From the NCBI GenBank assembly GCA_964017195.1, contig OZ024889.1, positions 58,351,574 to 58,415,573 on the forward strand: 64,000 bases of DNA. Direction: 5' to 3'. The first letter of the stretch is position 1, and every line of letters starts with the position of its first letter. A program made the translations under genes and the position numbers. Positions 46,842-58,281 of this stretch are shown one piece after another. The notes beneath the pieces were generated by a model. The model saw only the letters and a list, made by a program, of their open reading frames with translations. It was not told where the DNA came from and made no database searches. The stretch comes from Siderastrea radians. Taxonomy: Eukaryota; Cnidaria; Anthozoa; Scleractinia; Rhizangiidae.

Positions 46842-47072
46842 ATGTACAGACTAAGACCTGATGACATCTGTTGGTTGCCATTTCTGTTGCTTTACACCTT
46901 CTGTACTTTGGGAGCAATGGCTGTTCTCTGTACCTGGATAATTATAAGGGACAGGTCGTTAAAGGCAAGGTCATTAAGGAAATGGCAAATTGTGGGGAAA
47001 ATTCCAATAGGCTATACAGCTAGGCATCTCTTACAGGATTATGGCCTTTCTGTTTTTTATGACATCAACTGA
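46842..47072 (+). other. Small open frame with a predicted membrane segment
   Basis: A 76-codon frame with ATG. Residues 11-35 (WLPFLLLYTFCTLGAMAVLC then TWIII) would span a membrane, followed by a basic stretch (RDRSLKARSLRK). No family was recognised. It ends next to a Penelope-like tail remnant, so it may be chance or part of the large element. Confidence 0.25.
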
Positions 47073-47094
47073 CAACAAAAATACATTTACAAGT

Positions 47095-47165
47095 AAAAAT
47101 CAACGCTGGTAAAATCGGACGACGTTTCGGTGTCGTCATGACGCCATTTTCAAGTTCAAAAATGA
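47095..47165 (-). repeat. Penelope-like 3' tail remnant
   Basis: On the minus strand it reads CTTGAAAATGGCGTCATGAC, then CGAAACGTCG and GATTTTACCAGCGTTG. This resembles the short 3' end of Penelope-like elements, with a GAAACGTC word as in hammerhead cores. No coding part remains. Confidence 0.55.
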
Positions 47166-47416
47166 TTCAAATAAACTGTCAGGAATAGTACCTGGAGATT
47201 CAACATAAATGATTAATGCACAGTCACGCAAATAGTTTAGCTCGAATTGAGTCCGATTGGACATTAAGAGATGGTGTCAATTCTCTAATTAGCAACATTT
47301 CGTGCACTAAACAATCGAACTTATTCCGACACTTCTTTAGGACGAAAAACTGTTTGTCAAGGTCTTTCGGGACAATACAGTGTTTGTCACTATAGTGCTT
47401 GCCAAGAAATTCCAGG

Positions 47417-48190
47417 TAAGGTGGCCAAACACAGTTTTCTTGTACCTACGCGTTATTCATCATTATTTTCAAACCACTGGCAGTTGGGTGGCCAAAATTG
47501 GCAAGATACAAGTTCAACTAACAAAGATTATATTTTGATATGTGTTATTGGACTAAGCACCGTTGCCATGGCAACACAGCTAGTAATAAACCAGCATTAA
47601 ATAATGGGTTTGATTTATTTTCAGAAAATCCAGTCGTTAGATTTTTTCCATCATTTGTTTCTAGAGAACTCAGAAAAACACTGGCTTATTGACACTGGTC
47701 TCGTGAAATTTTGACAGAGATTTTCTGTAATTTTGTGTTTTGCATTTTAACGTTTTCTGAAAATGTCCTCTGTCAGATTTAAATTTTTGTTTGTAAGTGA
47801 GTTACGAGGGTTCTGAACTATTATTCTACCAAATTTCATGAAATTCTAACGAGTGGTTCCATAGAAATCAGTGCATTTCCACTAAAACATGCAGTCACAA
47901 TTTCCTGGTTAACTGCGCATGCGTTGCATTTAGCAGCTCTATCTTTCTGGGTCCACACAAGCAATCCCACAAAGGGAAGGTATTTTCCAATAGTATTACT
48001 TTTAATACATTGAAAAACAAACGTTTTTGATTGTTAAACCGGAAAAAACACTTTCACAATCTTCAATGAACAAAATAAAATGATGGCTGTACAGGCGCCA
48101 TGTTTGTTTTTCTTGAAGCTTTGTGCGCGCGCTAATTCACGTCAGCAGTACAAATCGTAGAGCGCGCGCAAACTGTGTTCAGACACCTTA
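47417..48190. mobile_element. 774-bp TIR element nested in the 7.5-kb element
   Basis: The left end reads TAAGGTGGCCAAACACAGTT and the right end inverts to TAAGGTGTCTGAACACAGTT, 17 of 20 bases matching. The terminal TA on each side probably is the duplication. No coding capacity. Confidence 0.72.
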
Positions 48191-49301
48191 ATAAAAGCTT
48201 CATACCTTGCTTCTAAAATTTTGGCTTTTGAGGCCCCCTTCCCCTAGGAATTTCCGATTACCTTCCATGGGGGGTATGGATTTTTTCTGGAACTACACAA
48301 TGGTTTTAAAATGGTTATTAATCTAACAGTAAGAAGTCTTTACTATAAAAGGATAGGTCCTTCTACGCTTGGGTCCTTGAAAAAATATGACTGAGTTTGC
48401 TTAAAATGGCGGGGGGGGGGGGGGTTGAGGTCTCAAGATTTTATTAACTAAGTTCAACGGGGCCGTGAAAATTAATTTATGTTAAGAGGGTTTGTCCCAC
48501 CATCCCTATCCGTAGTCAATGATCCTTCTCTAAAGAACTTGTAAGTGTTGGATTTCGATTTTCGAAGAGAACCAAAATAAAACTTAATGAGTTTTCAGTT
48601 CTTTACTCAACCCAGCAGAGGATAGGTATTCCAATGTTAATTAGGGAACGAAATAAATAAAGAAACAGGAGAAGCAAAGTCTCGGTAGCCACGAGAAATT
48701 ACATACACTCAGTATTCTTTTGACTATTTGTGCGGTCAAAAAGGTGAACGAAGGTATTCTTATTAAAACAGCTTGTTTTTTTGAGCAGTTTCCTCCAAAA
48801 ACGAAGAGTGTTAATGGGGTTCCCACTCGTGTAGAACGCTTCCTTTGTAATTTTTTGATAAGCGAATTATTATTCTACAGGATAGGCTATTTCAATGAAG
48901 TTTTACATCCCTTGAATTCGTGATCTCCATCGATTTACAAAATCCTCTTAACTTCGGGGGAAAGAAATGCCGACATCTTTCAGAGAAGGCAAGGCTCAAA
49001 AACAACACCACATTTTAAAATATTTATTAAGTCTATTCGCTTAACTAATTAAATGAGTGGAAAGAGTACATATTTGTCTTCATCTTCACGAGAAATAAAA
49101 GGAAAATTTGCAGCCGATTGAAAAATATGGCCATTTTACTCACTGAGTGAACGAAATTGTTGCCGTCAAGTTTGATTTTCCCGCTCGTGGGAGAAGTTGT
49201 ACGCTTTCCGACCGGATGTGACGTCATCTATCGTTGGGACATGGGTATACAAAAAAAGTGCCAGGCGTTATTGGAGTGTTCTCCCCCGCCCCTGCTAAGA
49301 T

Positions 49302-50937
49302 GGTACCCGGTAAAACTAAATTAAATGTAGTGAAGCCATCAAGATAGTAAATCCATGATCACAATAGCTTTAAAGCCAAAAACACCCTCCATTGGATCAG
49401 TTTTTACTGAATTTTGAATCAAAACTTGGTTGCATTTTCTGTCTTAACTCTGTCAAACTTATCTAATTTAGGCATAATTCTGCCATAATATATCAATTGT
49501 AAGTATGGGCGCAAAAAGGCCTATTCCTTTTTCCTCAAAGGCTTAGCTCTTTGGCCTATCTTGACGAAAGAAAGCAATTGTAAATTGCTCGCCGTGGTGG
49601 TATATGATAACTTCTAAATGCTATGCGGTTTCTATCATCAGTGTTTACTCCTTGCGTATTTAAAAGTACTTAAAAAAAAGTATTTAAAATGAATCGTTCA
49701 CTACGTTTGACGGCTAGAGGATTATTTCGTAAAATGGGCAGGTGAATTACTTCATTTCTTGACAATTTCTGAATAAAATAGTTACATTTCTCCATTCTAA
49801 AATGGGGTTCGAATTGTGACGAGAGATTTGAAATTGCGGCATACCTTTAACCATATGGTTTGCGCTTTAACACAAAGGGACGTTTTAACTTGAATTTGCC
49901 CGTGTCCTTTGAAGAGACTTCTTAAAAGAGATATCTACAGCGAAAAGAGGGGGAACCAATAAAGCGACAGGGGAAACAAATCCTTCGCCTCCGTATCCCT
50001 ATACCTTTGCCCTCTTTCCCGTAAACAACCTATTCGCACGCTACATTACTTTTACCAGAGAAAAATATTATAAATTGGAGACATTGTCGAAGCCTTCGTT
50101 CTCTTGGACAGGATATGACGCTTACGTACAGATGGATACGTTATTGAGAACCTTTTTGAGACGAACATATGCCTCAAGGCACTGACCGTCATTTAAGGAG
50201 TAAAACTCAGTTCCGCTCTTATATCTTTATACTCTGATAAAGTTCATAGCAGATCATTTCGCTTGCGAAATGGCGTGAACAGAACCCGAACCGTGGGAGA
50301 GGCTTCTAACAACCATTCGATGGCGCAAGTCTAAGTGCTGCGATCTTTATCAGAGTGCAAAGACAGAGAGAAGCTGAAGTTTTATTCCTTTTATGAAATG
50401 AAAAAAAGCAGCGACACCACGACAACGTTTGAATCGTTTCAAAATCATCAAAGAGGTGATAAGGTGTAGAAAGAGAAGATAAAATAACGACTTTTTAAAG
50501 TGTCAAGGCATTTTGCTTAAAAGAAGTTAATTCACCTGTGGAGGTACTATGCTATAGCACTCGGAGAGGATAAAGTACTTTCTTGGCCACAGCTAACCAA
50601 TAAACATGTACACACAGTTAAAAAAAAATATGAAGTGATTTAAAATGAAATTGCCGAAAAACAGTTAGAAAAAAAAATAAGATAATAAACAATATCATTA
50701 AAGAAACTAAATTTTTAATTTATGCAATTCAAATCATAGCATTGAAAATTGTTTTCCAATAAGCTTAATTGATGTCACGTATGCAAATTTTGTTGTATAC
50801 ATTTTATAATATTTCCAAAAACACATTCTTTTCACCATAAGATGTTTGATATATTTTGTAGCTGACAAAATCATGAAATAGACATGTATAAATATCATCA
50901 AATTTTTTGCCCTAGTGACAAGATCATTAGACGTGTT
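49302..50937. other. Gene-free DNA with a hairpin
   Basis: ACTCTGATAAAG (50231-50242) and CTTTATCAGAGT (50345-50356) form an inverted pair around 100 bp, probably a short transposon relic. Otherwise AT-rich without supported genes. Confidence 0.5.
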
Positions 50938-50943
50938 ATGCAT

Positions 50944-51420
50944 CAGTCATTTCCAGCAGTGCCCATCCCTCCTCCCCCGGGCCGAGCTCTGGGCATTAGC
51001 ATTTTTTGAAAACAAACCGGCAAATGCCCCACGGCGGAGACAAACAAGCTGTTCAAATGCCCCGCGGTGCAGGTAAAAAAATAAGTTGATTTCTTAGTTT
51101 TCGAGCTTATCTCCATTCTAATCAAAGCTAAATCAGGCCAAACTAAGTCTAAAATAAATCTGATTTCTGTGTATTGCTTCAGTGATCATTAGTTCTGTGG
51201 ATCTACCGTCTCATTTTGTCCTCTTTAGACAAAGTTAGTCACAAATTTATCGTCCTTGCCCGATGAACTTATCACTGAAAGGAAGTGCAGTACTGTGACG
51301 TGAAAATCCCAAGACTGTCAAATGCCCCGGGGTAGACTAATGCCCGGCCCCCGGGACGGAAAATGAGGAAAAATACCCACTAATGCCCGGGGGGTGGATG
51401 GGCACCGCTGGAATTGACTG
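50944..51420. mobile_element. 477-bp TIR element, CAGTCAATTCCAGC family, copy 2
   Basis: Same ends as copy 1 at 37682, shorter inside, with the same CCCCGGGG and AAATGCCC words. Flanks are ATGCAT (50938-50943) and ATACAT (51421-51426). It inserted just downstream of the 3' end of glycosyltransferase-like gene 2. Confidence 0.82.
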
Positions 51421-51512
51421 ATACATTACATTGGCGGGCCTTTGCCACAAGTGCTTGCTCAAAACAGTAAGACTGAATGTTCCAAAAGATCAGCTTTGCA
51501 GGAACGTAACTA

Positions 51513-52907
51513 CTATTCTGTACACAAGCTGTGTACTTTAGCATAACCTTCTTTGTTTCTCTCCATAAACTGCTGCCTTATCCAACCTTGAAAAGATCCT
51601 CCTCCAGCTAATAACAGCTGACTTCCTGAAGCAAGAATAATCATTTCAACAATAGCCACGGAGCCTCCATCGAAAAGATTATAAACATGCGGCTGAAAAA
51701 ATACTGGATTGTCAAGCACCTCTTTCAGGTGCATTACCAGCGAGCTCGCCGCATTACGAGCGGGTAAAACTCCAAAACTTTTAGATCCAGATGCTAAGAA
51801 GTCTACAGCGACAAATATCTTCTGATTTTTACCTTCACGGTGATTTCGCTTGGGATCAAGAAAATTCTGAATATGTTCCTGCTTTCGAATGTTGCCTTCA
51901 CGACGCTTGTGGTCGGGATCACGATATTTCTGGATCTGTGCTGCTATTTCCTTGAAACACTTCAGTAACGCAAGAATGCTTCCATTGGGACGTTTTAAGA
52001 TCTTTTCCGAACGAATGTGAACAGAAATATAGTTGTTGGCTAGCGAATTTGACTTAAAGTCACGAGCGATTTTCAACATTGTTTCATTGAAAAATGAAGA
52101 GCAATCACTTCTCGAAAGAGGGCGATGGATATTTAATGGCAGAGGAAACTTTGCTCGAAAAGAAGTCAATGTTCCGTTACCTCTCCACTCTACGATACCA
52201 ACACATGGACTGCCTTTGATGACTTTGCTATGAAACTTCTCAACCGATCGAAGAATTCCGACGTCCACGCAAACAGTTCTCGTTATTTTAAAGCCTTCAA
52301 AGAAATCTTTATGTTTGCGACGACCAGAGCATGGAAAAAATACAGATTGCATATCGTTCCCCTTTTGCCTCAAATTTGTAGCCTCCTTTCCATAAATAAA
52401 ATGCAAAAGTAAATCCAGTCTCTTTCGGCAGACATTTAGAAAACTCTCCCAGCTCACTAGCGCGCTGTAACCTCGTGAACGAAGCTTGCTATTAAATGCA
52501 CTTAAGTTGTAGTACAACGCTAGTGATTGAGTTTCATTTCTGGGGTTTCTGGCCGTGAACATTGAGTTGTTTACAAAAGGCACGACAACGTTGCGCCCAC
52601 TGTACGCTGCTAAAGCCGCGAGAGCGAGAAGGTTCTCTGTGGCCATTGAAAGTTGCTCCGAGTATGAAAAAGCCATATAAAACTTCATGCTTGTCTTCAA
52701 ATACTGTGGACTATTGTGGCGCTTCGTGCCATTTTGCATATCTCTTTGAAGCGTATCCAGTACTGAGATGGTTCTCTGTGGTGAGATCTTAAAGCTTCTC
52801 ATGATTTTTGAATTCCAGCTATTAAGGGCAGTATAAGAGATTACAGCAACAATTACAAGAGCGATAAACGCCCTAAATATCGTTGAATGTTGCTGAACTG
52901 TACGCAT
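51513..52907 (-). CDS. Type II membrane protein, O-fucosyltransferase-like (paralogue 2)
   Basis: An intronless frame of 464 residues, about four fifths identical by eye to paralogue 1 at 31277-32599. It has the same plan: short N-terminus, membrane anchor (FIALVIVAVISYTALNSW), conserved YISVHIRSE, and the late VAIVEMIILASG motif. The main length difference lies after that HIRSE block, where an IQ...DP...HREGN segment occurs twice in a row and once in paralogue 1. The N-terminal stem also differs slightly. A Golgi glycosyltransferase is the best guess. The shared upstream flank and downstream flank (CTTTGCCACAAGTGCTTG) show that a whole genomic block was copied. The frame shows no lesion. Confidence 0.83.
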   Translation of the reverse strand: MRTVQQHSTIFRAFIALVIVAVISYTALNSWNSKIMRSFKISPQRTISVLDTLQRDMQNGTKRHNSPQYLKTSMKFYMAFSYSEQLSMATENLLALAALAAYSGRNVVVPFVNNSMFTARNPRNETQSLALYYNLSAFNSKLRSRGYSALVSWESFLNVCRKRLDLLLHFIYGKEATNLRQKGNDMQSVFFPCSGRRKHKDFFEGFKITRTVCVDVGILRSVEKFHSKVIKGSPCVGIVEWRGNGTLTSFRAKFPLPLNIHRPLSRSDCSSFFNETMLKIARDFKSNSLANNYISVHIRSEKILKRPNGSILALLKCFKEIAAQIQKYRDPDHKRREGNIRKQEHIQNFLDPKRNHREGKNQKIFVAVDFLASGSKSFGVLPARNAASSLVMHLKEVLDNPVFFQPHVYNLFDGGSVAIVEMIILASGSQLLLAGGGSFQGWIRQQFMERNKEGYAKVHSLCTE

Positions 52908-54311
52908 TTCGTTGCCTGACCGAGTATGATAATGAATTCAACAAAAAATGCTCAATATTTACTTCAAAGAAGTTTAACGGCTAATTGATATCTCGGCTAC
53001 TATATTGATTGCCATAACACGGTTAAATAACCTTTGCTTATGTAGAAAGACTCCTTACTGAAAGAAATTAACTGGAAAACCACGTATTTTAGATTAAACA
53101 GTTAGAACATTTATGATCATACAAGTGTAATCAATAGAACATTTAATAGGTACAGGCTTAGATAAACATTGAAAAAAGTTTGGATCCGCTCGATCCACCG
53201 GCGAGTCTGAGTATTTTGATTTTGTTTAAACGCTCTCGAGCGTTTGCCTTTTTTCAAACAAATGTTGTGTGACATCGTAACTTAACAAAATAATAAAAAA
53301 AAGGCGTTGACCATGCTTTGTTCTCTTATAAATTAAAGACCGCAAAGAAGTGACAATAACACGAAATAAATTCGTGAGAACTTATCGGTACCTTGTTGCG
53401 TGCTCCATGGCCGAACAAAGCACAGTTTAGTTTTATATTTTATTTGTTTAATCATATAGCTTTACTTACATTTTTATAGAGACTGGCTTCAATTTGCAAG
53501 AAAACAAGTTTCGTTTATAGCTCGAAAGGGCCGACACGCAAGAAACGTTTTACTCAGCCCATTGTCATGTGTCTTTAGCTTTTTGCTTTGCAAATTGCCT
53601 TTTGCTTTGCAAATTGTTCCCATTTGTCACCCTACGAGACAAATAGTTTTTACAATCCATGGTTTTTAACAAGAAGGTTTTTGAAGGAAAAACGTGCCAA
53701 TGACACTCGACAAAGGATACTTGCTTTTCAGTCACGATGAAAAACTTCTCAAGGAATCTTCAAAAACTAGCAAAACGTATAGTTTTTGACAAGTTAGTTG
53801 ACGGGGTTTCCATACCCGTAGGCCCAAGCCTACAAATTTTCCGAACACTTGACTTGTATTTTTTTTCAAACTTGACTTGAAATAAAAACAATTTTTTGAA
53901 ATACTCCCAAGTTTTTAAATAAGAAAGAAGAAGCAAGAATAAATCTCGTTATAAAACTCGGAGTGAACAATCGGGTTGAGATTCTTGTTTCGTTTGTATT
54001 TGTCTTCAGTGTTCGTAGATATCTTGCTGTGCTATTTTTGGTTTTTGTCGACAATAATTAGGCGAAAGAAAATAAAGTTTTCAAACGGAAGATTTTGTGT
54101 CGTCACATTCAAACTTTTAGCAATTGAATATATAGCTCAATCGACTAGGCGCTGAACTTGGGATCCCGAGGTTCTCAAATTGGTTCAGGTTCGAAATGGC
54201 TGGCATGCATGTGTCACCGCCATTGGTGGTTGGACACGGTCCGAAAGGCATGGTGGATCGCTACATCAGCCAATCACGAACAGTCGGCCCAACCAAGGAT
54301 TGGTATGTTTC
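52908..54311. other. Upstream flank of glycosyltransferase-like gene 2, then gene-free DNA
   Basis: Up to about 53250 it matches the upstream flank of paralogue 1. Around 54131-54200 a weak tRNA-like stretch (TATAGCTCAATCGACTAGGC then GGTTCAGGTTCGAA) suggests a SINE head, but the B-box is imperfect. Confidence 0.45.
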
Positions 54312-54558
54312 TAGTGCCCCATTCACACCAACAAAACATGTTTAATTAAACCAGGTTTAACAAAATGACATTCAGCAACAGAAAGCTGAATGACTAGTTC
54401 AAACAAAGAATTCAAGTGAGCTTTTACTTGTTTTTTCATTTGCACTAAATTCGCAGTAGAAGAAAAATCATCAAACAACTTTTATAAAGAAAACAATTTT
54501 AAACCTTGTTTAATTAAACAGCTTTTAAACGTGTTTAAGCTTTGGTGTGAATGCACTA
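54312..54558. mobile_element. 247-bp TIR element at the left edge of the 9.2-kb region
   Basis: TAGTGCCCCATTCACACCAA on the left and TTGGTGTGAATGCACTA on the right are inverted, with a 3-base difference near the tip. TTTAATTAAAC words inside are also mirrored. Its right tip overlaps the CACTAGG end of the next element, so one may have inserted at the tip of the other. Confidence 0.68.
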
Positions 54559-54569
54559 GGTGAAATGCC

Positions 54570-55010
54570 AAATTTAAGTAGAGTTTAAGCAATACTAAAC
54601 GGGCATTAAATCTAAAGATCAATTTAATGTAGGTTTAGGCGACGTAAATATGACTTAAACAAGACTTGATATTTAAGTATTGTTTAAGATGTTCCAAAAT
54701 GCATGTTAAATTTGTTTCATGATTTAAGCTATGTTTAATAAATGTTTAATGAATATTAAATAACGTGAAAGATTTACCCTTAGTTTAAGAAGACTTTAAC
54801 ACGACATTGAATCTGTTAGAAGATTTAGGCAAATTTAGGTTCACCTTAAATAACATTAAATCAGATAAAAGATTTAAGGCTATTTTAAGCCACATTTAAA
54901 GTAACACGAAATCTCTCACAGGATTTAAACTTACTTTAAAACAACATTAAATCAATGTAGAGATTTAGGATTGTTTTAAGTCTAGGTAAACATAGCATTA
55001 ATTAACCCTT
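54570..55010. repeat. Left subterminal TTTAAG-rich array
   Basis: Degenerate repeats of GGATTTAAGC and ATTAAATC-like words, spaced about 25-65 bp. They mirror the arrays near the right end at 62250-62450 and 63365-63780. Confidence 0.7.
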
Positions 55011-55434
55011 TCACTGCTCATTTTTTACCGTTAAGCGGTTTTTTGAGTGCTGTATGTTGCCAAACGCCATTAAACTTTGCTATAAAAACGTTTCTTTACA
55101 ATTAAGCTAGATTTTAAACCAGACTCTGTTGCAAATTGTAAAATATTTTGTTTTAGCACGTGCGCATAGGCCAAAAATTGGACTTTTTTGCAGATTCATT
55201 CCCAATTTTTTCTTGCTTCTTGTCCTTCCCTTTTTCTCCCCCTTTCTTTTTTTTTTTATCTTCTACGTTTTATCCCCTTCCTATCCACTGGAAAAGTTTT
55301 GGCCTCAACCCTTCAAAAAACCTGGAAAGGGAACGTTGATCAACTAGAGGTGACTTGGCCTATTTTACCACCAATTTTCAATCTTAAGTTCCCATTAAAC
55401 AAACACAGCATGAATTCATGGATTTACGAATGTT

Positions 55435-55985
55435 TATATCACGCGTAAATATACGTAAATAAAAGGCCTTTTCTTTAAGCATTGGTTCTATGGTGCGTAA
55501 AGACGCGTAAATTCACAGAACGCATGAAGGCTGCGTAAAGGGCAATAAAGATACGTAAAGCACAAAAATGAAGATGGGTGTTACTAGCGGTTATTACTTG
55601 TGAAAATAGAGAGCGAAATGAAATTTTTACGTCTCATCATTCATTCAAGATTTTCCCGCTGTATTTTGTCTGGCGTTGCTGTCAATACATCACAGCTCTT
55701 TAACGCCGTTCAGCGAATCTCTACGCACTGTTATTTATGCTTTTTACGATTCTATAGCCTTCTTTACGCGCGATACATTTTCTAATTGACAGGTTATTGT
55801 TTGCAGAAGACAGGCAAATATGAAATATAACGGGATTTTCCCGTTGTGTTTTGAACGGCTTTGCTGAATAAATTTTACGCCTCTTTTCAGCCCATTACGC
55901 ATCTTTAAGCACCGTTCTTTTCGCTCTTTATGATTTTTTACCCTTGATTACGCGCAAATTTTCCATCAATTTACAGATTATTAAT
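55435..55985. repeat. Degenerate ACGCGTAAA array in mirrored halves
   Basis: GCGTAAA and ACGTAAA words cluster at 55440-55570, and their inverse TTTACG or TTACGC at 55625-55960. The two clusters face each other, as in a foldback element with repetitive arms. Confidence 0.55.
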
Positions 55986-56215
55986 ATACAGAGAGAAATG
56001 AAATATCTGTGTCCATGACAACTGTCATGACATTTAATAAAATCATGACGGAAAGTGACTTTTCAGAGAGAAGTTAGCAAAAACTCATGCATTGGGCTGT
56101 TGATTTGTCACACTTTTAATCATGTCATTTTACTAGTAATGACTGAAGGAATGTTAATCTCATCGTAAGGCAGTTGATGATCGATCTGATAACAGAAAGC
56201 TTCTTAGTGTAAACT

Positions 56216-56505
56216 TCAATTCATCTTTTCACGTAACTTTTCACCCTCCGGCGAAATTAAAACACTGGTTTCTTGCTTAACTTCGTCAAAAAGAAAAAAA
56301 TTGGGTGAAAAAGAAAAAAAGTTGGGTGGAAACTGTTGTAGAAAAAATTTGCTGGAAATAGTTGTCTCCCCAAAGCGCAGCTCTAAGGGAACTGGAAACG
56401 AGATGAGGCGGCGGATTTGATCAGCGGTTTCCGTGCTGGCGTCAGGCGTCACTTCCTGGCGTCCATTTTGAAATGACACGAAAGTGTGATATTTTTTCAA
56501 CGTCT
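56216..56505 (-). other. Unassigned open frame, about 95 codons
   Basis: The frame has no ATG near its start. It reads NGRQEVTPDASTETADQIRR, then LISFPVPLELRFGETT and VLISPEGEKLREKMN before a stop. The composition looks like real protein, with a Phe/Pro-rich stretch in the middle. It could be an exon or a former transposon gene; no family was recognised. Confidence 0.28.
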
Positions 56506-56659
56506 TTGAAGTAGGTAAAAACGAGAATTTGCTCCATTTGTTATCTGGAATAGTGCTATTTTGTAAATACTAGTGATATGTGAACCGCTGGTGATCCTTT
56601 TAAGCTTCGTAGAGAGTTTTAAAACCACCTGTATCGCGCACAAATGCAAAATCGTCGTG

Positions 56660-56784
56660 AATCGTGGATTTAAACTGGCGGGATATTTGAACTTGAAGCA
56701 CGCTTCGATGAGGCTTGTGAAGCTAAGTTTTCTTCTCCTATTCTGGATTGGATCTCTCCATTCACGGAAATACAGAAAACAGAG
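56660..56784 (+). other. Exon-like segment with strong donor site
   Basis: One frame open after a TAA near 56660 reads GGIFELEARFDEACEAKFSS, then PILDWISPFTEIQKTE, and ends at a consensus donor (ACAGAG then GTAAGC at 56785). The reading looks protein-like. It may belong to the same transcription unit as the segment at 61437-61545, but the phases do not join directly. Confidence 0.3.
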
Positions 56785-56999
56785 GTAAGCCGTCTTTCTT
56801 TTAGTCTCCATGCAGATGATGTGCAGTAACTTATAATGTAGGTTTTCAGTATTGTTTGCGAACACGTGCACTCAAAGAGGACCGACATTGTAAGTTTTTT
56901 ACTAAGAAAAATATTGGAAATTACATTTTGTAGTTTAGTTTTTGACAGCGGATTGCCTTCATCAAATGTACTTTGTTGAAAATTTGACTGTTAGAGAAA

Positions 57000-58278
57000 G
57001 GTTTGCCAATAAATATAGGGGCTGATAACATGAGCAAGGAATTATATTTTGAAACTACTAAAAGTGAGGTAGTTTATGTTGGGCCTCCTGTGAACAGACT
57101 TGCCAGGATCTTGGCAGATCAAGCCATCCCTGTTAACGAGGCCTGGCCTGGTTAGCAGGGCTAAACAGGGTATATGGCAATACCGAAACATCCCTATTAA
57201 CATGGAATATTGTGAAGGGTATTTACACCTGAGTTCAATATTAAAATAAAATCAGTTCAATGGTTTTGTTTGGTCCTTGTGGCTCTAAATGGTGCATTTT
57301 GTACAGTTTGAAGGGTTTTGCATTTGAATCATTCTACTGTACGTAATAAGATAAAAACAAGGAAGGAACACTGTATTTTAAACTGGCGCAGACATTCTCA
57401 TCACTCAGCTTCTAAACTACAAAGGCAAGCTCAGTGGTTAAAGATTCTTCTTGTACCATTCAATTGTACATTTGTCAAAAACTTGTGACATGAGCTGCCA
57501 AGTATATTTATTTTAAACTTCAAGGTAAGCATTCTTTGCAATATTTCATGTTGATAGGGACATTTCAATAATATCCAGGGCTATATATTACATTTTGAAA
57601 CTACATACTACTGGCCACATAGTTTGTGTGGGAAGCCTGTGGACTGTTAAACATACCAAAAGTAAAATTGGGCCAAGCAATTATATGGGAAAATCTCAGC
57701 CCAGCTTGCCAGGATTCCAATAATGTGATGCCAGAATCCCTGCTAGCCAGGCTGAAAGCTTTCCATGTAAACTGTGTTAACTAGGCCAGGGTGACTTGCA
57801 TCATGTACATGGAATACGAGGCTGAAGAGTCATCTTGGCCTGAACGAGCCTGGCTAATTATGGGCCAGCCCAGCGCATGTAATTGGCCCTAAATATTGGG
57901 TTTTCAAAGAAAAGAAGTAATATTATTGAAAGTACAGGCGTACCAGATGAGCAAACATCCCAAATTTGCCAAAAAGGTTACCAGTTTACATGTACTTTTG
58001 TGTTTCACCCTTTGCTTGTTTGTATTCCTGTTGTTGCAGTCTTATCAGCCCTAACTCAAACATTAAACCAGTAACTTAAATACAACTTAATACATCACCA
58101 GGAAACACCATGCCCTGAGGGCTACTCTTTCAAGAGGAAAAAATGATTGTATATGTTGGACATCTTGCTCCATAATGTCAAGTCACACCCTGCAGAGTCA
58201 CTCCCTCACAACATTTAACATCAATAATTTGTATGAACATAGATTATGTGCATTTACTGCTGTTGTGTTTTATTATAT
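57000..58278. other. Gene-free DNA inside the 9.2-kb region
   Basis: GCCTGGC, GCCAGG and AGCCAGGCT words recur around 57080-57170 and 57690-57860, possibly a degraded TIR element. No supported gene. Confidence 0.4.
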
Positions 58279-58281
58279 AGG

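Larger units (their letters stand above)
41774..49295. mobile_element. 7.5-kb TIR element with a 6-bp target duplication
   Basis: The left end begins GCAGGGGCGGGG and the right end is its inverse. The inverted similarity continues for about 100 bp with gaps, including TTTGTATACCCATGT and TGACGTCA. Perfect TAAGAT duplications flank it at 41768-41773 and 49296-49301. The interior holds nested MITEs and exon-like pieces but no transposase that could be recognised. A 6-bp duplication is unusual; Dada-type transposons make 6-7 bp, but nothing else supports that family. Confidence 0.8.

Noticed and set aside
48641..48923. Frames of about 60 codons on both strands
   Set aside because: Short, no domain, splice context or duplication support.
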